Numbered from the stretch's first letter, positions 41,973 through 50,930 are shown. The stretch is DNA of 64,000 nucleotides from JAHBVY01 sp964415255 (GCA_964415255.1 CAYQAC010000005.1:13529-77528), one strand, 5' to 3'. The notes: generated by a model from the sequence alone, not told the origin. Numbers and translations are program-made.

Positions 41973-42650
41973 GTGGCACGTGCAGACGCCCTCGGCTGCT
42001 CAGCGCTGTTCGCGCTCCCGGCGGCGCTAGCCCTGACCGTCGCCGCGGGGGTGTATGGGACGGCGGCGCTTGGGCGCGGCGCGCGGCCACCCCCACCACC
42101 TCCGGGCGCAGACGTGATCGAGGGGCGCACCCTGACGCCCGCCGTCCCTCAGCCGCCGCTCGGCGGGGAGGCTGCGTACGCTGAGCTGAGCGTGGAGTGC
42201 CTGGAAGGCACCGGCCGTGACACCGTGCGCACCCTGCTCACCACACGCAGCTACGGTGCTCCACGGATCGCCACGGCGAGCGGTCAAGAGCACGCGCTGC
42301 CTGCCTTCTCCAGCGATCGCTGGAGCGGCTACCGGTTCACTCATGAGGCGCACCAGAGCCTGCAGCATCACCCCGCCGGCGTGCTAGCGCCGGGCTGGGA
42401 GACGCGGCGCTGTGACCAGCTGACGGTGTCACTCGTGAGCCTGCCCCCCGGGCAGCACGTCATCATCCAAGGGGAGCGCGCCTGGTTCGGGAGCCGCGAG
42501 GAGCTGAGCGCCCGCGTCGATCAGGGTCGCTCAGCCTTCCGGAACCGCGCGCTGCTGCTCGGCGGCATCGCCGCCCTGCTGTGGGGCCTGGCGTGGGTGG
42601 GCGGCCGCAGGTTCCACCGCCAGCGGCGCGACGAGGACGCAGAGCGCTGA
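41973..42650 (+). CDS. Bitopic membrane protein, unknown family
   Basis: 225 residues, GTG start. A hydrophobic segment near residues 10-32, a Pro-rich linker, a soluble domain of about 140 residues (L-S-V-E-C-L-E-G-T, Q-L-T-V-S-L-V-S-L-P-P-G-Q-H), and a second membrane helix near 190-207 followed by a basic tail. The soluble part should face the periplasm with both ends inside. A resemblance to E3-ligase-like GIDE membrane proteins is faint and not relied on. Function unknown. It lies upstream of the cNMP-kinase fusion in the same orientation. Confidence 0.7.
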   Translation: MARADALGCSALFALPAALALTVAAGVYGTAALGRGARPPPPPPGADVIEGRTLTPAVPQPPLGGEAAYAELSVECLEGTGRDTVRTLLTTRSYGAPRIATASGQEHALPAFSSDRWSGYRFTHEAHQSLQHHPAGVLAPGWETRRCDQLTVSLVSLPPGQHVIIQGERAWFGSREELSARVDQGRSAFRNRALLLGGIAALLWGLAWVGGRRFHRQRRDEDAER

Positions 42651-42729
42651 GCCCACGTGACGAGGGAGCGGCGGCGGTGACAGCGCGACAGACGTGTGCC
42701 ACCGCCCGAAGCTTGGTACGGAGGGCTCC

Positions 42730-44904
42730 ATGACGCACGACGTGCCCCCCCCGCATCAAGCCGAGGCGCTGCGCCACGCCCTGGCCCAGAGCTCGCTCCA
42801 GTCGGCCCTGACGCTCCACGAATTGGGACTGTTAGCTGACTACCTCACGGTGCATCAGTATCAGCCCGGCGAGGTGATCGTGCGCGAAGGGGACCGCGAG
42901 CGATCGATGTACTTCGTGGTGGAGGGGATGGGCGCGCTGCGGCGCGGTGACGTGCAGCTCGGGCCGCTCGGGCCGGGGGAATACTTCGGTGAGCTGGGCC
43001 TGGTCGCGGCGCGCGACCGCGCGGCGAGCATCGTGGCGACCACGGCGCTCACAGCGCTGCGGCTCGACATCGAGAGCTATGAGCGGCTCACGAGGGAGCA
43101 CCCAGACTTCACCGTGCGGCTGCTGCAGACCTTCGTCGACGGGCTCGCCGGTCGCCTCGTGAGCATGACAGAGAACGTGGGCGTCTTGCTCACGCGGCGC
43201 GCGCTGCCGCGCCGCACGGCGCTCACGCCCAAGGTGCTCGGTGAGCCGAGGGCAGCGCCCACCGGCACCCAGCTCTCGACGCTGTTACCCGATCGCCTGG
43301 CCGGGCAGCGCGTCGTGGCGGCGCTGCTCGATCGCAAGGCGGTGTCGCTGAACACCCCGCTCTACTCGAACGGTGAGGTGGAGGCGCTCGCCACCGATCA
43401 TTGGGAGGGGCAGCGTGTCTACCGTAGGAGCCAGGCGCTCTTGCTCTTGGAGGCCGCCTATGAGGTGGCGCCGGAGGCGGACATCCGCGTCGCGCACTCG
43501 GTGGGCATTGGTCAGCACATCGCCGTGAATAACCTCGGCGAGCGCACCCTCGCTGAGCTCGCCCCAGCGCTCACCCAGGTGATGCGTGAGCTGACGGAGC
43601 GCGGCTCACCGCTTCACGAAGAGCGCTGGAGCGTGGGGGAGGCCATGGAGCACTTCAGCGAGCGCGGCTGGGGCGACGCCGTGGCGCTGCTCAAGGTGTG
43701 GCGCGGCGCCACCGTACCGGTGATGAGCTATGGTCAGGTCTACGCACTATCCTTCGGGCCCGTACTGCCCAACACGTCGCAGCTGCGTCCGCCGACCCTG
43801 CTGAACGACGGACACGAGCTGCTCTTGCTCTACCCTCAAGAGGTCGTGGGCAGCGGCGCGCCAGAGTCCCTGAGGCAGCCGAGCGCCGCGACGCCTGAAG
43901 GCACGCTCGCCGCGACGAGCCAGACCATCGACATCATCCGCACCCAAGACCTGTGGCTCGAGACGCTGGGCGTCTCAGGCATCGGCAGCTTCAACCAAGC
44001 CTGCGTGGAGGGGCGCGTCTCCCAGCTCATCCGCGTGAGCGAGGGCTTTCAAGAGAAGTGCATCAGCCGCATCGCCGACGCCATCTTGGAGCGCGAAGGC
44101 GTGAAGGTGGTGTTCATCGCCGGGCCGTCCTCCTCCGGGAAGACCACCTTCATCAAGCGCCTCAGCGTGCAGCTCCAGGTGAGCGGCGCCAGGCCGCTCG
44201 GCGTGTCCCTGGACGACTACTACGTCGACCGCGAGCTGACGCCGCGCGACGCCGACGGTGAGTACGACTTTGAGGCGCTCGAGGCGCTGCGCGTCGACCT
44301 CTTGGAGCGGGATCTGGAGCGGCTGCTGCGCGGCGAGCAGGTGGCCACGGCGCGCTACGACTTCCCGACGGGCGTCAGCCACCCGAACGGTGGCCCCGTG
44401 CTCAAGGTGGGGGAGCGCGATCTGCTGCTGCTTGAAGGGATCCACGGGCTGAACCCGGCGCTGGCGCGCACCATCGACCCGGCCCGCGTGTTCCGCGTCT
44501 TCATCTGCCCGCTGTCGCAGCTGCCGTTTGACCGCCTGAGCCGCATCCACGCCTCAGACATGCGGCTGCTCCGCCGCATCGTGCGCGATCGCCACTCCCG
44601 CGGCTACAGCGCAGCGGACAACATCATGCGCTGGCCCTCCGTGCGGCGCGGTGAGCGCGCGCACATCTTCCCCTACCAGCAGCACGCCGACGCGGTGTTC
44701 GACACCTCCCTGGTGTACGAGCTCAGCGTGCTCAAGGTGTTCGCTGAGCGCTACCTCCTGGAGGTGCCCCAGCAGCACCCGGCGTACACCACGGCGTTTC
44801 GTCTGTTAGGCTTACTTGATCGGCTGGTCACCATCTACCCGGATCACGTGCCGCCCACCTCCATCCTGCGCGAGTTCATCGGCGGCAGCGGCTTTGAGTA
44901 CTGA
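42730..44904 (+). CDS. Cyclic-nucleotide-binding domain fused to TGS/SAD-type nucleoside (uridine) kinase
   Basis: 724 residues from the ATG at 42730, preceded by GGAGGG at good spacing; an upstream ATG at 42694 adds 12 residues. Residues about 15-135 are a cNMP-binding fold (Y-Q-P-G-E-V-I-V-R-E-G-D, Y-F-V-V-E-G, G-E-Y-F-G-E-L-G-L). A region like the TGS and second domain of threonyl-tRNA synthetase follows (V-A-H-S-V-G-I-G-Q-H). The last 270 residues are a uridine-kinase-like P-loop domain: G-P-S-S-S-G-K-T-T near 465-473, L-D-D-Y-Y-V-D-R, Y-D-F-E-A-L. The TGS-type kinases are known in bacteria; the added cNMP domain suggests second-messenger control of nucleoside phosphorylation. The downstream SDR gene starts in its stop codon. 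Confidence 0.88.
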   Translation: MTHDVPPPHQAEALRHALAQSSLQSALTLHELGLLADYLTVHQYQPGEVIVREGDRERSMYFVVEGMGALRRGDVQLGPLGPGEYFGELGLVAARDRAASIVATTALTALRLDIESYERLTREHPDFTVRLLQTFVDGLAGRLVSMTENVGVLLTRRALPRRTALTPKVLGEPRAAPTGTQLSTLLPDRLAGQRVVAALLDRKAVSLNTPLYSNGEVEALATDHWEGQRVYRRSQALLLLEAAYEVAPEADIRVAHSVGIGQHIAVNNLGERTLAELAPALTQVMRELTERGSPLHEERWSVGEAMEHFSERGWGDAVALLKVWRGATVPVMSYGQVYALSFGPVLPNTSQLRPPTLLNDGHELLLLYPQEVVGSGAPESLRQPSAATPEGTLAATSQTIDIIRTQDLWLETLGVSGIGSFNQACVEGRVSQLIRVSEGFQEKCISRIADAILEREGVKVVFIAGPSSSGKTTFIKRLSVQLQVSGARPLGVSLDDYYVDRELTPRDADGEYDFEALEALRVDLLERDLERLLRGEQVATARYDFPTGVSHPNGGPVLKVGERDLLLLEGIHGLNPALARTIDPARVFRVFICPLSQLPFDRLSRIHASDMRLLRRIVRDRHSRGYSAADNIMRWPSVRRGERAHIFPYQQHADAVFDTSLVYELSVLKVFAERYLLEVPQQHPAYTTAFRLLGLLDRLVTIYPDHVPPTSILREFIGGSGFEY

Positions 44905-46553
44905 TGAGCGCCTCACCCCCAAAGCACGACACCGCGAGCGACGCGAGCGATGAGCCCGACGCGCCCGACGCGAGCGACGCGCAGCTGACGCGCGATGAGC
45001 CCGACGCGCGCGCCCCCCGCGCCGAGGCGCTGCGCCAGTGCCTCACCACGCTCGAGGCGCTGGTCGCCGATCGCGCGCTGCTCAGTCAGCTGCCGCACGA
45101 CGCGCGCGAGGCGCTGCTCATCGCCGCGGGGCGCGTCTCACGCCCGGGGCGCACCGAGCAGCGCGTGCTCGCGCGCGCGCTGAGGAAGGAGCGGCGCAAG
45201 GCCGACCGCGACGCACAAGAGGCGCAGCTTGCCACCTCACCCATCCGCAAGCTGCGCGAGCAGGTGGTGTTCGTCACCCCGCCCCGGCTCGTGGAGCCGC
45301 TCCAAGCGGCCCCCGCGGGCATGGGTGAGGCCAGCGCGGCGGACACGTACGCTGCGCCGCCCGAGCTGAACAAAGCGCTCATCTGCTACGTGTGCAAGGA
45401 GCCTTACCACACGCTGCACTCATTCTACGACCAGCTGTGCCCTGCCTGCGGCGACTTCAACTTCCAGAAGCGCAGCCAAACGGCCAAGCTCGAGGGGCGC
45501 ACCGCGCTCCTGACGGGCGCGCGCGTGAAGATTGGCTACCAGGCGGCCATCATGCTGCTCCGCGCCGGCGCGCGCGTGATCGTGAGCACCCGCTTCCCTG
45601 CGGATGCAGCGCGCCGCTACGCGCGCGAGGCGGATTTCAGCGACTGGGGCCACCGGCTCCTCATCTTCGGGCTCGACCTGCGTCACACGCCGAGCGTGGA
45701 GCGCTTCGCGCAGCACCTGCTTCAGACCGAGCCGCGCCTCGACTTCATCCTCCACAACGCCTGCCAAACCGTCCGGCGGCCCGCCGGCTTCTACCAGCAC
45801 CTGCTAGATCACGAGCAGACGCCCGCCGCCTTACCCGAGGCCGCGCAGGCGCTGCTCGGCCCCCGCGTCGCGACGGAGGAGGCCTCCGCGCTGCCGGCGC
45901 TCTTCTCCGCGGGGGCCGATAGCTCGTCAGGCAATCTAACCAATCACCTCCCCGCCTCGGCGGCGCTCACCCAGCTCGCCCTCACCCCGGAGGATCATCA
46001 GGGCGGTGAGGCGCTGTTCCCCGAGCGGCGCCTCGACGCCGACGAGCAGCAGATTGACCTCCGGGCGCACAACAGCTGGCGCCTACCGCTGCACCAGGTG
46101 AGCACGGTGGAGCTGCTCGAGGTGCAGCTCGTGAACGTGACCGCGCCGTTCATCCTGAACGCGCGGCTCAAGCCGCTGATGGAGCAGAGCCCGGAGCAGG
46201 ACAAGCACATCGTCAACGTCTCCGCGGTGGAGGGCCAGTTCTACCGTCGCTTCAAGACGGACAAGCACCCTCACACCAACATGGCCAAGGCCGCGCTCAA
46301 CATGATGACGCGCACCTCCGCGTCAGACTACGTGCGCTCCGGCGTCCACATGAACAGCGTGGACACCGGCTGGGTGACAGACGAAGACCCCGCGCACATT
46401 GCCGCGAGGAAACGCGCTGAGAACGGCTTTCACCCGCCGCTCGACATCGTGGACGGCGCCGCCCGCATCGTGGACCCCATCTTCCATGGCTTCAACACCG
46501 GGGAGCACCTGTGGGGCCGCTTCCTGAAGGACTACAAGTCCGTCCCGTGGTAG
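44904..46553 (+). CDS. SDR oxidoreductase-like protein with internal zinc ribbon
   Basis: 549 residues; ATG overlaps the previous stop by one base (TGATG). Asp/Ala-rich N-terminus, then a helical region, a zinc ribbon (C161-Y-V-C164 and C-P-A-C near 180-183), and a Rossmann fold beginning L-T-G-A-R-V-K-I-G-Y near residue 198. The NAG-equivalent reads L-H-N-A-C. The catalytic Y-x-x-x-K position is T458-N-M-A-K462, so the usual Tyr is absent. An acidic, low-complexity insertion lies near 325-345. It belongs to the zinc-ribbon SDR family seen in diverse bacteria and plants, whose reaction is not established here. Coupled to the nucleoside-kinase fusion. Confidence 0.85.
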   Translation: MSASPPKHDTASDASDEPDAPDASDAQLTRDEPDARAPRAEALRQCLTTLEALVADRALLSQLPHDAREALLIAAGRVSRPGRTEQRVLARALRKERRKADRDAQEAQLATSPIRKLREQVVFVTPPRLVEPLQAAPAGMGEASAADTYAAPPELNKALICYVCKEPYHTLHSFYDQLCPACGDFNFQKRSQTAKLEGRTALLTGARVKIGYQAAIMLLRAGARVIVSTRFPADAARRYAREADFSDWGHRLLIFGLDLRHTPSVERFAQHLLQTEPRLDFILHNACQTVRRPAGFYQHLLDHEQTPAALPEAAQALLGPRVATEEASALPALFSAGADSSSGNLTNHLPASAALTQLALTPEDHQGGEALFPERRLDADEQQIDLRAHNSWRLPLHQVSTVELLEVQLVNVTAPFILNARLKPLMEQSPEQDKHIVNVSAVEGQFYRRFKTDKHPHTNMAKAALNMMTRTSASDYVRSGVHMNSVDTGWVTDEDPAHIAARKRAENGFHPPLDIVDGAARIVDPIFHGFNTGEHLWGRFLKDYKSVPW

Positions 46554-46614
46554 CCCACAGCGCGTGGCCGGGACGCTGGTCAGGTTGGTCAGGGGCGCGA
46601 AGCCGCTGCGCGGC

Positions 46615-46642
46615 GCGGTGCCGTCTAACCCCCCCAAAAAAC
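46615..46642 (-). repeat. Dispersed G-run repeat, copy 10
   Basis: C-rich orientation, GCGGTGCCGTCTAACCCCC then CC and AAAAAAC. It lies between the converging ends of the SDR and PEGA genes. Confidence 0.8.
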
Positions 46643-46733
46643 GAGCGGGCCACCCTCAGCTAAAAGGGCAGCCCGGCTCACCTCTCGCTCACCCGCGCGC
46701 CCCCCGTGAAGGGACGCGCCGTCAGCTCGCGAC

Positions 46734-48224
46734 CTAGAACGTGACCGACGCCGAGTGCGTGCCGCCGGGCTTCACGTTCACGCCCTGCACCTTACGCCCG
46801 TCTGGGCCGATGAACACGACGGTGTGCGGCCCGGGCGCCACCTTCACCGACTTGGGCGTCATGCCGATGGGCTTGCCGTCCACCACCACGTTGGAGGGCG
46901 GCGTGGATGAGATGTGGATGGTGCCCTGCTCATTCGAGGCAGCGGCGCCCTTGTCATCCGCCTTCGCGGTGCCCTTGGCCGCGGCGGCGCCCTTGACCGC
47001 CGTCTTCGTGTCCGCCTTGGCGGTGGCCTTGGTGTCAGCCTTCTCAGCAGGCTTGTCGCCCAGCTGATCGACGCTCAGCGTGTCTTCTTTCGCGCTGTCT
47101 TCCTTGGCGCTGTCAGCCTTGCTGTCCGTCTTCGTGTCTGCCTTGGCCGGCGCGTCAGCTGGCTTGGCTGACTTGTCCACCGTCAGGTCAACGCTGTGGG
47201 TGCGCGTCTTCCCGCCCTCGATGTTCACCGACACGGCCGCCGAGCTCTCAAAGCCGGGCGCGACCACCTTCACGAAGTGCTCACCCGCGCTGAGGCCGTC
47301 CACCTTGCACGGCGAGGCCTCGCAGCGGCGGCTGCCATCCACGAACAGCTCAAACTTGTCCACCGCGGTGCCCCCTGGCCCCGACACGTTCGCGAGCAGC
47401 GTGCCCTCCTTCGCGCCCGCTCCTGCGAACTGCTGGTACACGAGCCCAGCCGCGACCAGCGCGAGCAAGATCAACGCGCCCACGATGAGCTTGTTGTTGC
47501 CGGAGGCGGCCGGCATCTGGTGAACCACCACCGGTTGAGACAAGACCGGCATGGTGCTGACGGGCGGGGGAGCCGGCGGCACGGACGTCGGCGGCGCGGA
47601 CATCGGCGGGGCCACCGAGGGCACCGGCATGGAAGCCGCGGGCGGCGGCACCGAGACGGGCGCAGGCGTGGGCGGCGGCGGAGGCGCCGCGGAGCTGCCC
47701 CCGCGGGTCATGGCCGCGACGATGGAGACGTCAGGCAGCTTGACTGTTGGCGTGCCCTCCACCGGGGTGCGCACTGGGGTCGCCTCGTCCCCTTGCTCTT
47801 CCATGTACTCCACGTGCTCGAGCGGCGCGGCCTCAATCTCCGAGCGAGTGGGCGGCGGCGGCGCGCTGGGCGGCGGGGCAGCGCCACGCAGCGAAGGCGG
47901 CGGCGGCGCCGACATCGACACCGCCGTCTGCGAGGGCGCGGTGGACGAGGGCACTGGAGGCGGCGCGGACACGCGACTCGGCGGCGGCGGAGGCGCGCTC
48001 GCCAGCGAGTGAACCCCGCTCGACGACTGCATCACCGGGCGCCCCTGCCCCGAGGGCGGGGCCACCAAGCCGGCCGCGGACGTGACCTGACTCTTGGGGG
48101 CGGCGCTCGGCGGCGTGCCCGCCGCAGCTTGCGCGCGCTTGCTCTTCACGGGGAGGTCGGCGAAGAGCTCGCCGGAGCCCTCTTCATTTTCCGACGTGGA
48201 AATTTCTGAGTTCGAGCTGGCCAT
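46734..48224 (-). CDS. Pro-rich membrane protein with PEGA domain
   Basis: 496 residues; ATG preceded by a very strong Shine-Dalgarno (AAGGAGG). Residues 1-240 are a Pro/Ser/Ala-rich tail with repeated A-P-P-P-P and S-V-P-P-P units, probably cytoplasmic and unstructured. One membrane helix lies near 246-266 (L-I-V-G-A-L-I-L-L-A-L-V-A-A). The outside part has a beta-rich PEGA-like domain near 280-350, an Ala/Lys/Asp linker of K-A-D-T-K repeats, and a C-terminal PEGA domain (I-H-I-S-S-T-P-P-S-N-V-V-V-D-G-K-P-I-G-M-T-P). It has the build of a myxobacterial Ser/Thr-kinase receptor with the kinase removed. Role unknown, likely envelope-associated. Confidence 0.88.
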   Translation of the reverse strand: MASSNSEISTSENEEGSGELFADLPVKSKRAQAAAGTPPSAAPKSQVTSAAGLVAPPSGQGRPVMQSSSGVHSLASAPPPPPSRVSAPPPVPSSTAPSQTAVSMSAPPPPSLRGAAPPPSAPPPPTRSEIEAAPLEHVEYMEEQGDEATPVRTPVEGTPTVKLPDVSIVAAMTRGGSSAAPPPPPTPAPVSVPPPAASMPVPSVAPPMSAPPTSVPPAPPPVSTMPVLSQPVVVHQMPAASGNNKLIVGALILLALVAAGLVYQQFAGAGAKEGTLLANVSGPGGTAVDKFELFVDGSRRCEASPCKVDGLSAGEHFVKVVAPGFESSAAVSVNIEGGKTRTHSVDLTVDKSAKPADAPAKADTKTDSKADSAKEDSAKEDTLSVDQLGDKPAEKADTKATAKADTKTAVKGAAAAKGTAKADDKGAAASNEQGTIHISSTPPSNVVVDGKPIGMTPKSVKVAPGPHTVVFIGPDGRKVQGVNVKPGGTHSASVTF

Positions 48225-49026
48225 GGGGGGGTTACCTCCTTAAGCGGGCACCTTGTCGAGCTGACGGGTGAAGCAAGCGACCTGAGACGTGTGCCTGAGA
48301 CGCATGGGTTTAACGGGGCGAAGAGGACTAGGGGGGTGCCGCGCGCTGCGGCTCATTTGCCTGGGTGTGGCGGATGACGTGCTCACGGACCGCGCCCACC
48401 AGGATCGCGGCTCACGATGGCCACCGCGCCGCGGGGGCGACGCGCGCCTCCTCGGCGAGCCGCTGGAGACCAGTGTATTTGAAACCTAAAGAGTTTCACG
48501 GAGCAAGTGGTGGGTGAGCAGCGCTTTCGGTAGAGCTGGAAACTTACACGAGAACCCAGCGGGTTCCAGTCGGCTTGGGTCCAGCGTGACGCAAAGGATG
48601 CGCGAGCGCTCAAGCTCACTCAGACGGCCTAGCATGGCGGATGTGCTGCTGTGTTTCGTGCTGGAGTCAGAAACCAGGGGCCCTAGCCGAGGCAGCGTCA
48701 CGCAGGGCGTCCGCGCCGTGGCCTGAGGGGTGTTCGCGTTCTGGAAGATTCAGGGAATTTTCAGGGGGTTGGTAGCTCCGGGGTGTGGCGCGCGGCGCCG
48801 CAGGCGCCGTGAGGCGCGAGCGTCGATGAGGAGCACTTCATGATGTGAAGCTCTAGAGCTGATGGGTTCGCGAGGCGTGCGATCCCTCGACAGCGGTTCA
48901 GTGGCTGCGTGGCGCGAGGACCAACGCGATCTTGCGTCAGCGCGCGCTGCGTGCGCCAGAAAGTGGCGCTACGCGCGCCGCCCTGGCCACGTTGCGTCAG
49001 GGAGGGCACCAACCTAGACTCCTCGT
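48225..49026. other. 800-bp intergenic region with two inverted repeats
   Basis: No gene could be supported. Inverted repeats: TGAAAC-N7-GTTTCA at 48480-48498, and GAACCC-AGC-GGGTTC at 48552-48566. A TTCAGGG direct repeat lies near 48750-48765. It should contain the promoters of the leftward PEGA gene and the rightward Fur gene. Confidence 0.5.
48480..48498. promoter_or_regulatory. Inverted repeat upstream of the PEGA gene
   Basis: TGAAAC-CTAAAGA-GTTTCA, perfect 6-bp arms in an AT-rich patch about 256 bp upstream of the PEGA start. Could be a regulator site; no other support. Confidence 0.3.
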
Positions 49027-49491
49027 ATGTCACGGGCGCCCCGAGCCTCGACCGCGACTCGGTCGCAGGCGGAGCAGCTAGAGCTGCGATCGGCGCTGCG
49101 CGCGGCTGGGCTCCGGGCCACCATCCCGCGCGTGCGGGTGCTCAGCGTGCTCGGCGGCGCGGCCACGCCCCAGAGCCACGGAGAGGTCGCCGATCAGCTC
49201 GCAGTGGAGGGCTTTGACCGGGCGACGGTGTACCGCAACTTGGTGGATCTCACCGAGGTGGGCCTGGTGCGGCGCAGCGATCTTGGGGATCATGTGTGGC
49301 GCTTCGAGCTGGCCCGCGAGGGGCACCACGCCGAGGACAGCCACGCTCACTTCGTGTGCGCCTCGTGCGGCGCGGTGGCCTGCCTCCCCGTGGAGTCGGT
49401 GCAAGTCTCCCCCAGCAAGGGCGCCCCGCGCGCCCTCAAGGGCGGCGATCTGGAGATCCAAGTGCGCGGCCTGTGTGACGGCTGCGCCTGA
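49027..49491 (+). CDS. Fur-family metal-dependent repressor
   Basis: 154 residues. Winged-helix part with H-G-E-V-A, then D-R-A-T-V-Y-R-N-L recognition helix. The dimerisation part has H-A-H-F-V-C111-A-S-C114-G and a terminal C150-D-G-C153, the structural zinc site, and the upstream H-H-A-E-D-S-H cluster that can form the regulatory site. Zur, Fur and PerR cannot be told apart with confidence; the zinc-exporter neighbourhood makes Zur attractive but this is inference. It converges with the CDF-ArsR operon; the Fur gene's stop is 27 bases from the ArsR stop. Confidence 0.93.
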   Translation: MSRAPRASTATRSQAEQLELRSALRAAGLRATIPRVRVLSVLGGAATPQSHGEVADQLAVEGFDRATVYRNLVDLTEVGLVRRSDLGDHVWRFELAREGHHAEDSHAHFVCASCGAVACLPVESVQVSPSKGAPRALKGGDLEIQVRGLCDGCA

Positions 49492-49517
49492 CGTCGCAGA
49501 CACGCCACCCCCATGGA

Positions 49518-49826
49518 TCAGGCGAACGCGCCTTCGCGCGCGTGGCTCAGCGCGTCCTCGACGATGTGCGCCACGTGGCGATCGGCGAGGCGATAGATGA
49601 CGCGGCGGCCTTCGCGCGTCGCGCAGACGAGGCGCGCGTCGCGGAGCACCCTCAGCTGGTGGCTGGCGGCGCTTTGTTCGAGGCTGGCGCGGGTAGTCAG
49701 TTCTCCTGCGCTGAGCGTGCCTTCGCGTGATAGCGCGAGCAGCATCGAGAGCCGCGCGGGGTGCGCCATCACCGCCAGCAGGGCCACGGTGCTCGCGATG
49801 TCGTCATGACGCGGGGCACGCTTCAT
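49518..49826 (-). CDS. ArsR/SmtB-family metalloregulator
   Basis: 102 residues. Winged helix-turn-helix with S-A-A-S-H-Q-L-R-V-L-R-D in the recognition helix. The last helix carries D82-R-H84 and H95-A-R-E98, the alpha-5 site D-x-H-x10-H-x2-E/H of zinc/cobalt sensors such as CzrA and SmtB, and it lacks the cysteines of cadmium or arsenic sensors. It is expected to release DNA on zinc binding. It follows the CDF exporter gene in one operon (ATGA overlap), so it probably represses both through the palindrome at 50913-50930. Confidence 0.93.
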   Translation of the reverse strand: MKRAPRHDDIASTVALLAVMAHPARLSMLLALSREGTLSAGELTTRASLEQSAASHQLRVLRDARLVCATREGRRVIYRLADRHVAHIVEDALSHAREGAFA

Positions 49827-50899
49827 GTGCCCTGCTCCGGCTCGAACAGGGCGCAGTCATTGCCGCACGGAAGCGGCTCGGTCTGGATCGTGGTGTGGCG
49901 GATCCCGAAGCGACCCTCGAGCATCGCCTCGACCCGCTGCCGGAGCTCCACCGGCTGCGCGCTCGCGGTGTGCACCAAGTGCGCGGAGAGCACTGGCGAG
50001 CGCCCGTCGATGGACCACAGGTGCATCTCGTGCACCTCACTCACGCCCTCGGTCGCCTGGAGCTCACGCAGTACGGCGTCGGCGTCTACCCCGCTCGGCG
50101 CAAAATCGAGCAGCACCCGTGAGGCGTCGCGCAAGAGCCGGAGCGTGCCCCACAGGATGAGCGCGCCGATCACCAGGCTCGCGATCGGGTCCGCCAGGGG
50201 GAAGCCAAGCCAGATCCCCACGGCGGCGATCATCGCCGCCACGGAGCCGAGGGCGTCAGCCACCATGTGCGCTAGCGCGCCGCGGATGTTGAGCCCATCC
50301 GAGTCAGCGCGGTAGAGGTGCCAGGCGCTGCCGAGGTTGATGGCGAGCCCCACGGCGCCCACGATCATCACCGGCGCCGCGGCGACCTCCACGGGGTCAC
50401 CGAACATCCGCTCGATTGCCTCGCGGAAAATAGAGAAGCACACGATGGCCAGCGTGATGCCGTTCGCGAAGGCGCCGAGCACCTCCGCCCGCAGCAGACC
50501 GAAGCTCGCCCGCGGGCTGGGCGCGCGCCGCGCGAGGTAGATCACGCCGAGCGCCAGGGCGAGCGCGGCGACGTCCGTCACCATGTGCGCTGCGTCTGAC
50601 AACAGCGCGAGGGAGCCGGTGAGGAGCCCCGCGACGAGCTCGATCACCATGAAGCCGCCGTTCAACACCAGCGCCCAAATCAACGCGCGGCGGCCCGCCT
50701 CGGTGTTGGGTGCGCCATGACCGTGACCGCCGTGACCGCCGTGGCCACCGTGACCGCCGTGACCGCCGTGGCCACCGTGACCACCATGACCGCCCTCAAA
50801 CTTGGCAGGTGGCGCGCCGCGCTCAGCACCGCTCCGCTCCTCAAGGTTCACTGCTGGGGAGCCCGGGAGGTCTCCGGGAGGTTTCGATGAGCTTTGCAT
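49823..50899 (-). CDS. Cation diffusion facilitator (zinc exporter) with His-rich N-terminus
   Basis: 358 residues from the ATG at 50899; a further upstream ATG at 50929 overlaps the operator-like palindrome and was not chosen. The N-terminus carries a run of eight G-G-H units, a metal-binding tail. Six membrane helices follow; helix 2 has S-D-A-A-H-M-V-T-D and helix 5 H-M-V-A-D-A-L-G-S, the His/Asp transport site of zinc-type CDF proteins (CzcD/ZitB). The C-terminal cytoplasmic domain has V-H-E-M-H-L-W-S and a terminal C-G-N-D-C. It exports zinc or cobalt in exchange for protons. The next gene is an ArsR sensor. Confidence 0.95.
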   Translation of the reverse strand: MQSSSKPPGDLPGSPAVNLEERSGAERGAPPAKFEGGHGGHGGHGGHGGHGGHGGHGGHGHGAPNTEAGRRALIWALVLNGGFMVIELVAGLLTGSLALLSDAAHMVTDVAALALALGVIYLARRAPSPRASFGLLRAEVLGAFANGITLAIVCFSIFREAIERMFGDPVEVAAAPVMIVGAVGLAINLGSAWHLYRADSDGLNIRGALAHMVADALGSVAAMIAAVGIWLGFPLADPIASLVIGALILWGTLRLLRDASRVLLDFAPSGVDADAVLRELQATEGVSEVHEMHLWSIDGRSPVLSAHLVHTASAQPVELRQRVEAMLEGRFGIRHTTIQTEPLPCGNDCALFEPEQGT

Positions 50900-50912
50900 G
50901 ACGCCACGTTCA

Positions 50913-50930
50913 TATGACACAACGCTCATA
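50913..50930. promoter_or_regulatory. ArsR-type operator-like palindrome
   Basis: TATGACACAACGCTCATA, arms TATGA/TCATA with nearly symmetric interior, 14 bases upstream of the CDF start. The shape fits ArsR/SmtB operators; the pair encodes an ArsR sensor. Confidence 0.55.

Noticed and set aside
48486..48701. Small frames in the 800-bp region before the Fur gene
   Set aside because: No ribosome site, signal or family support; the region is better read as regulatory.
50704..50790. Repeated GACCGCCGTGGCCACCGTGA-type DNA resembling a CRISPR or minisatellite
   Set aside because: It is the codon repeat of the GGH tail of the zinc exporter, with no spacers.
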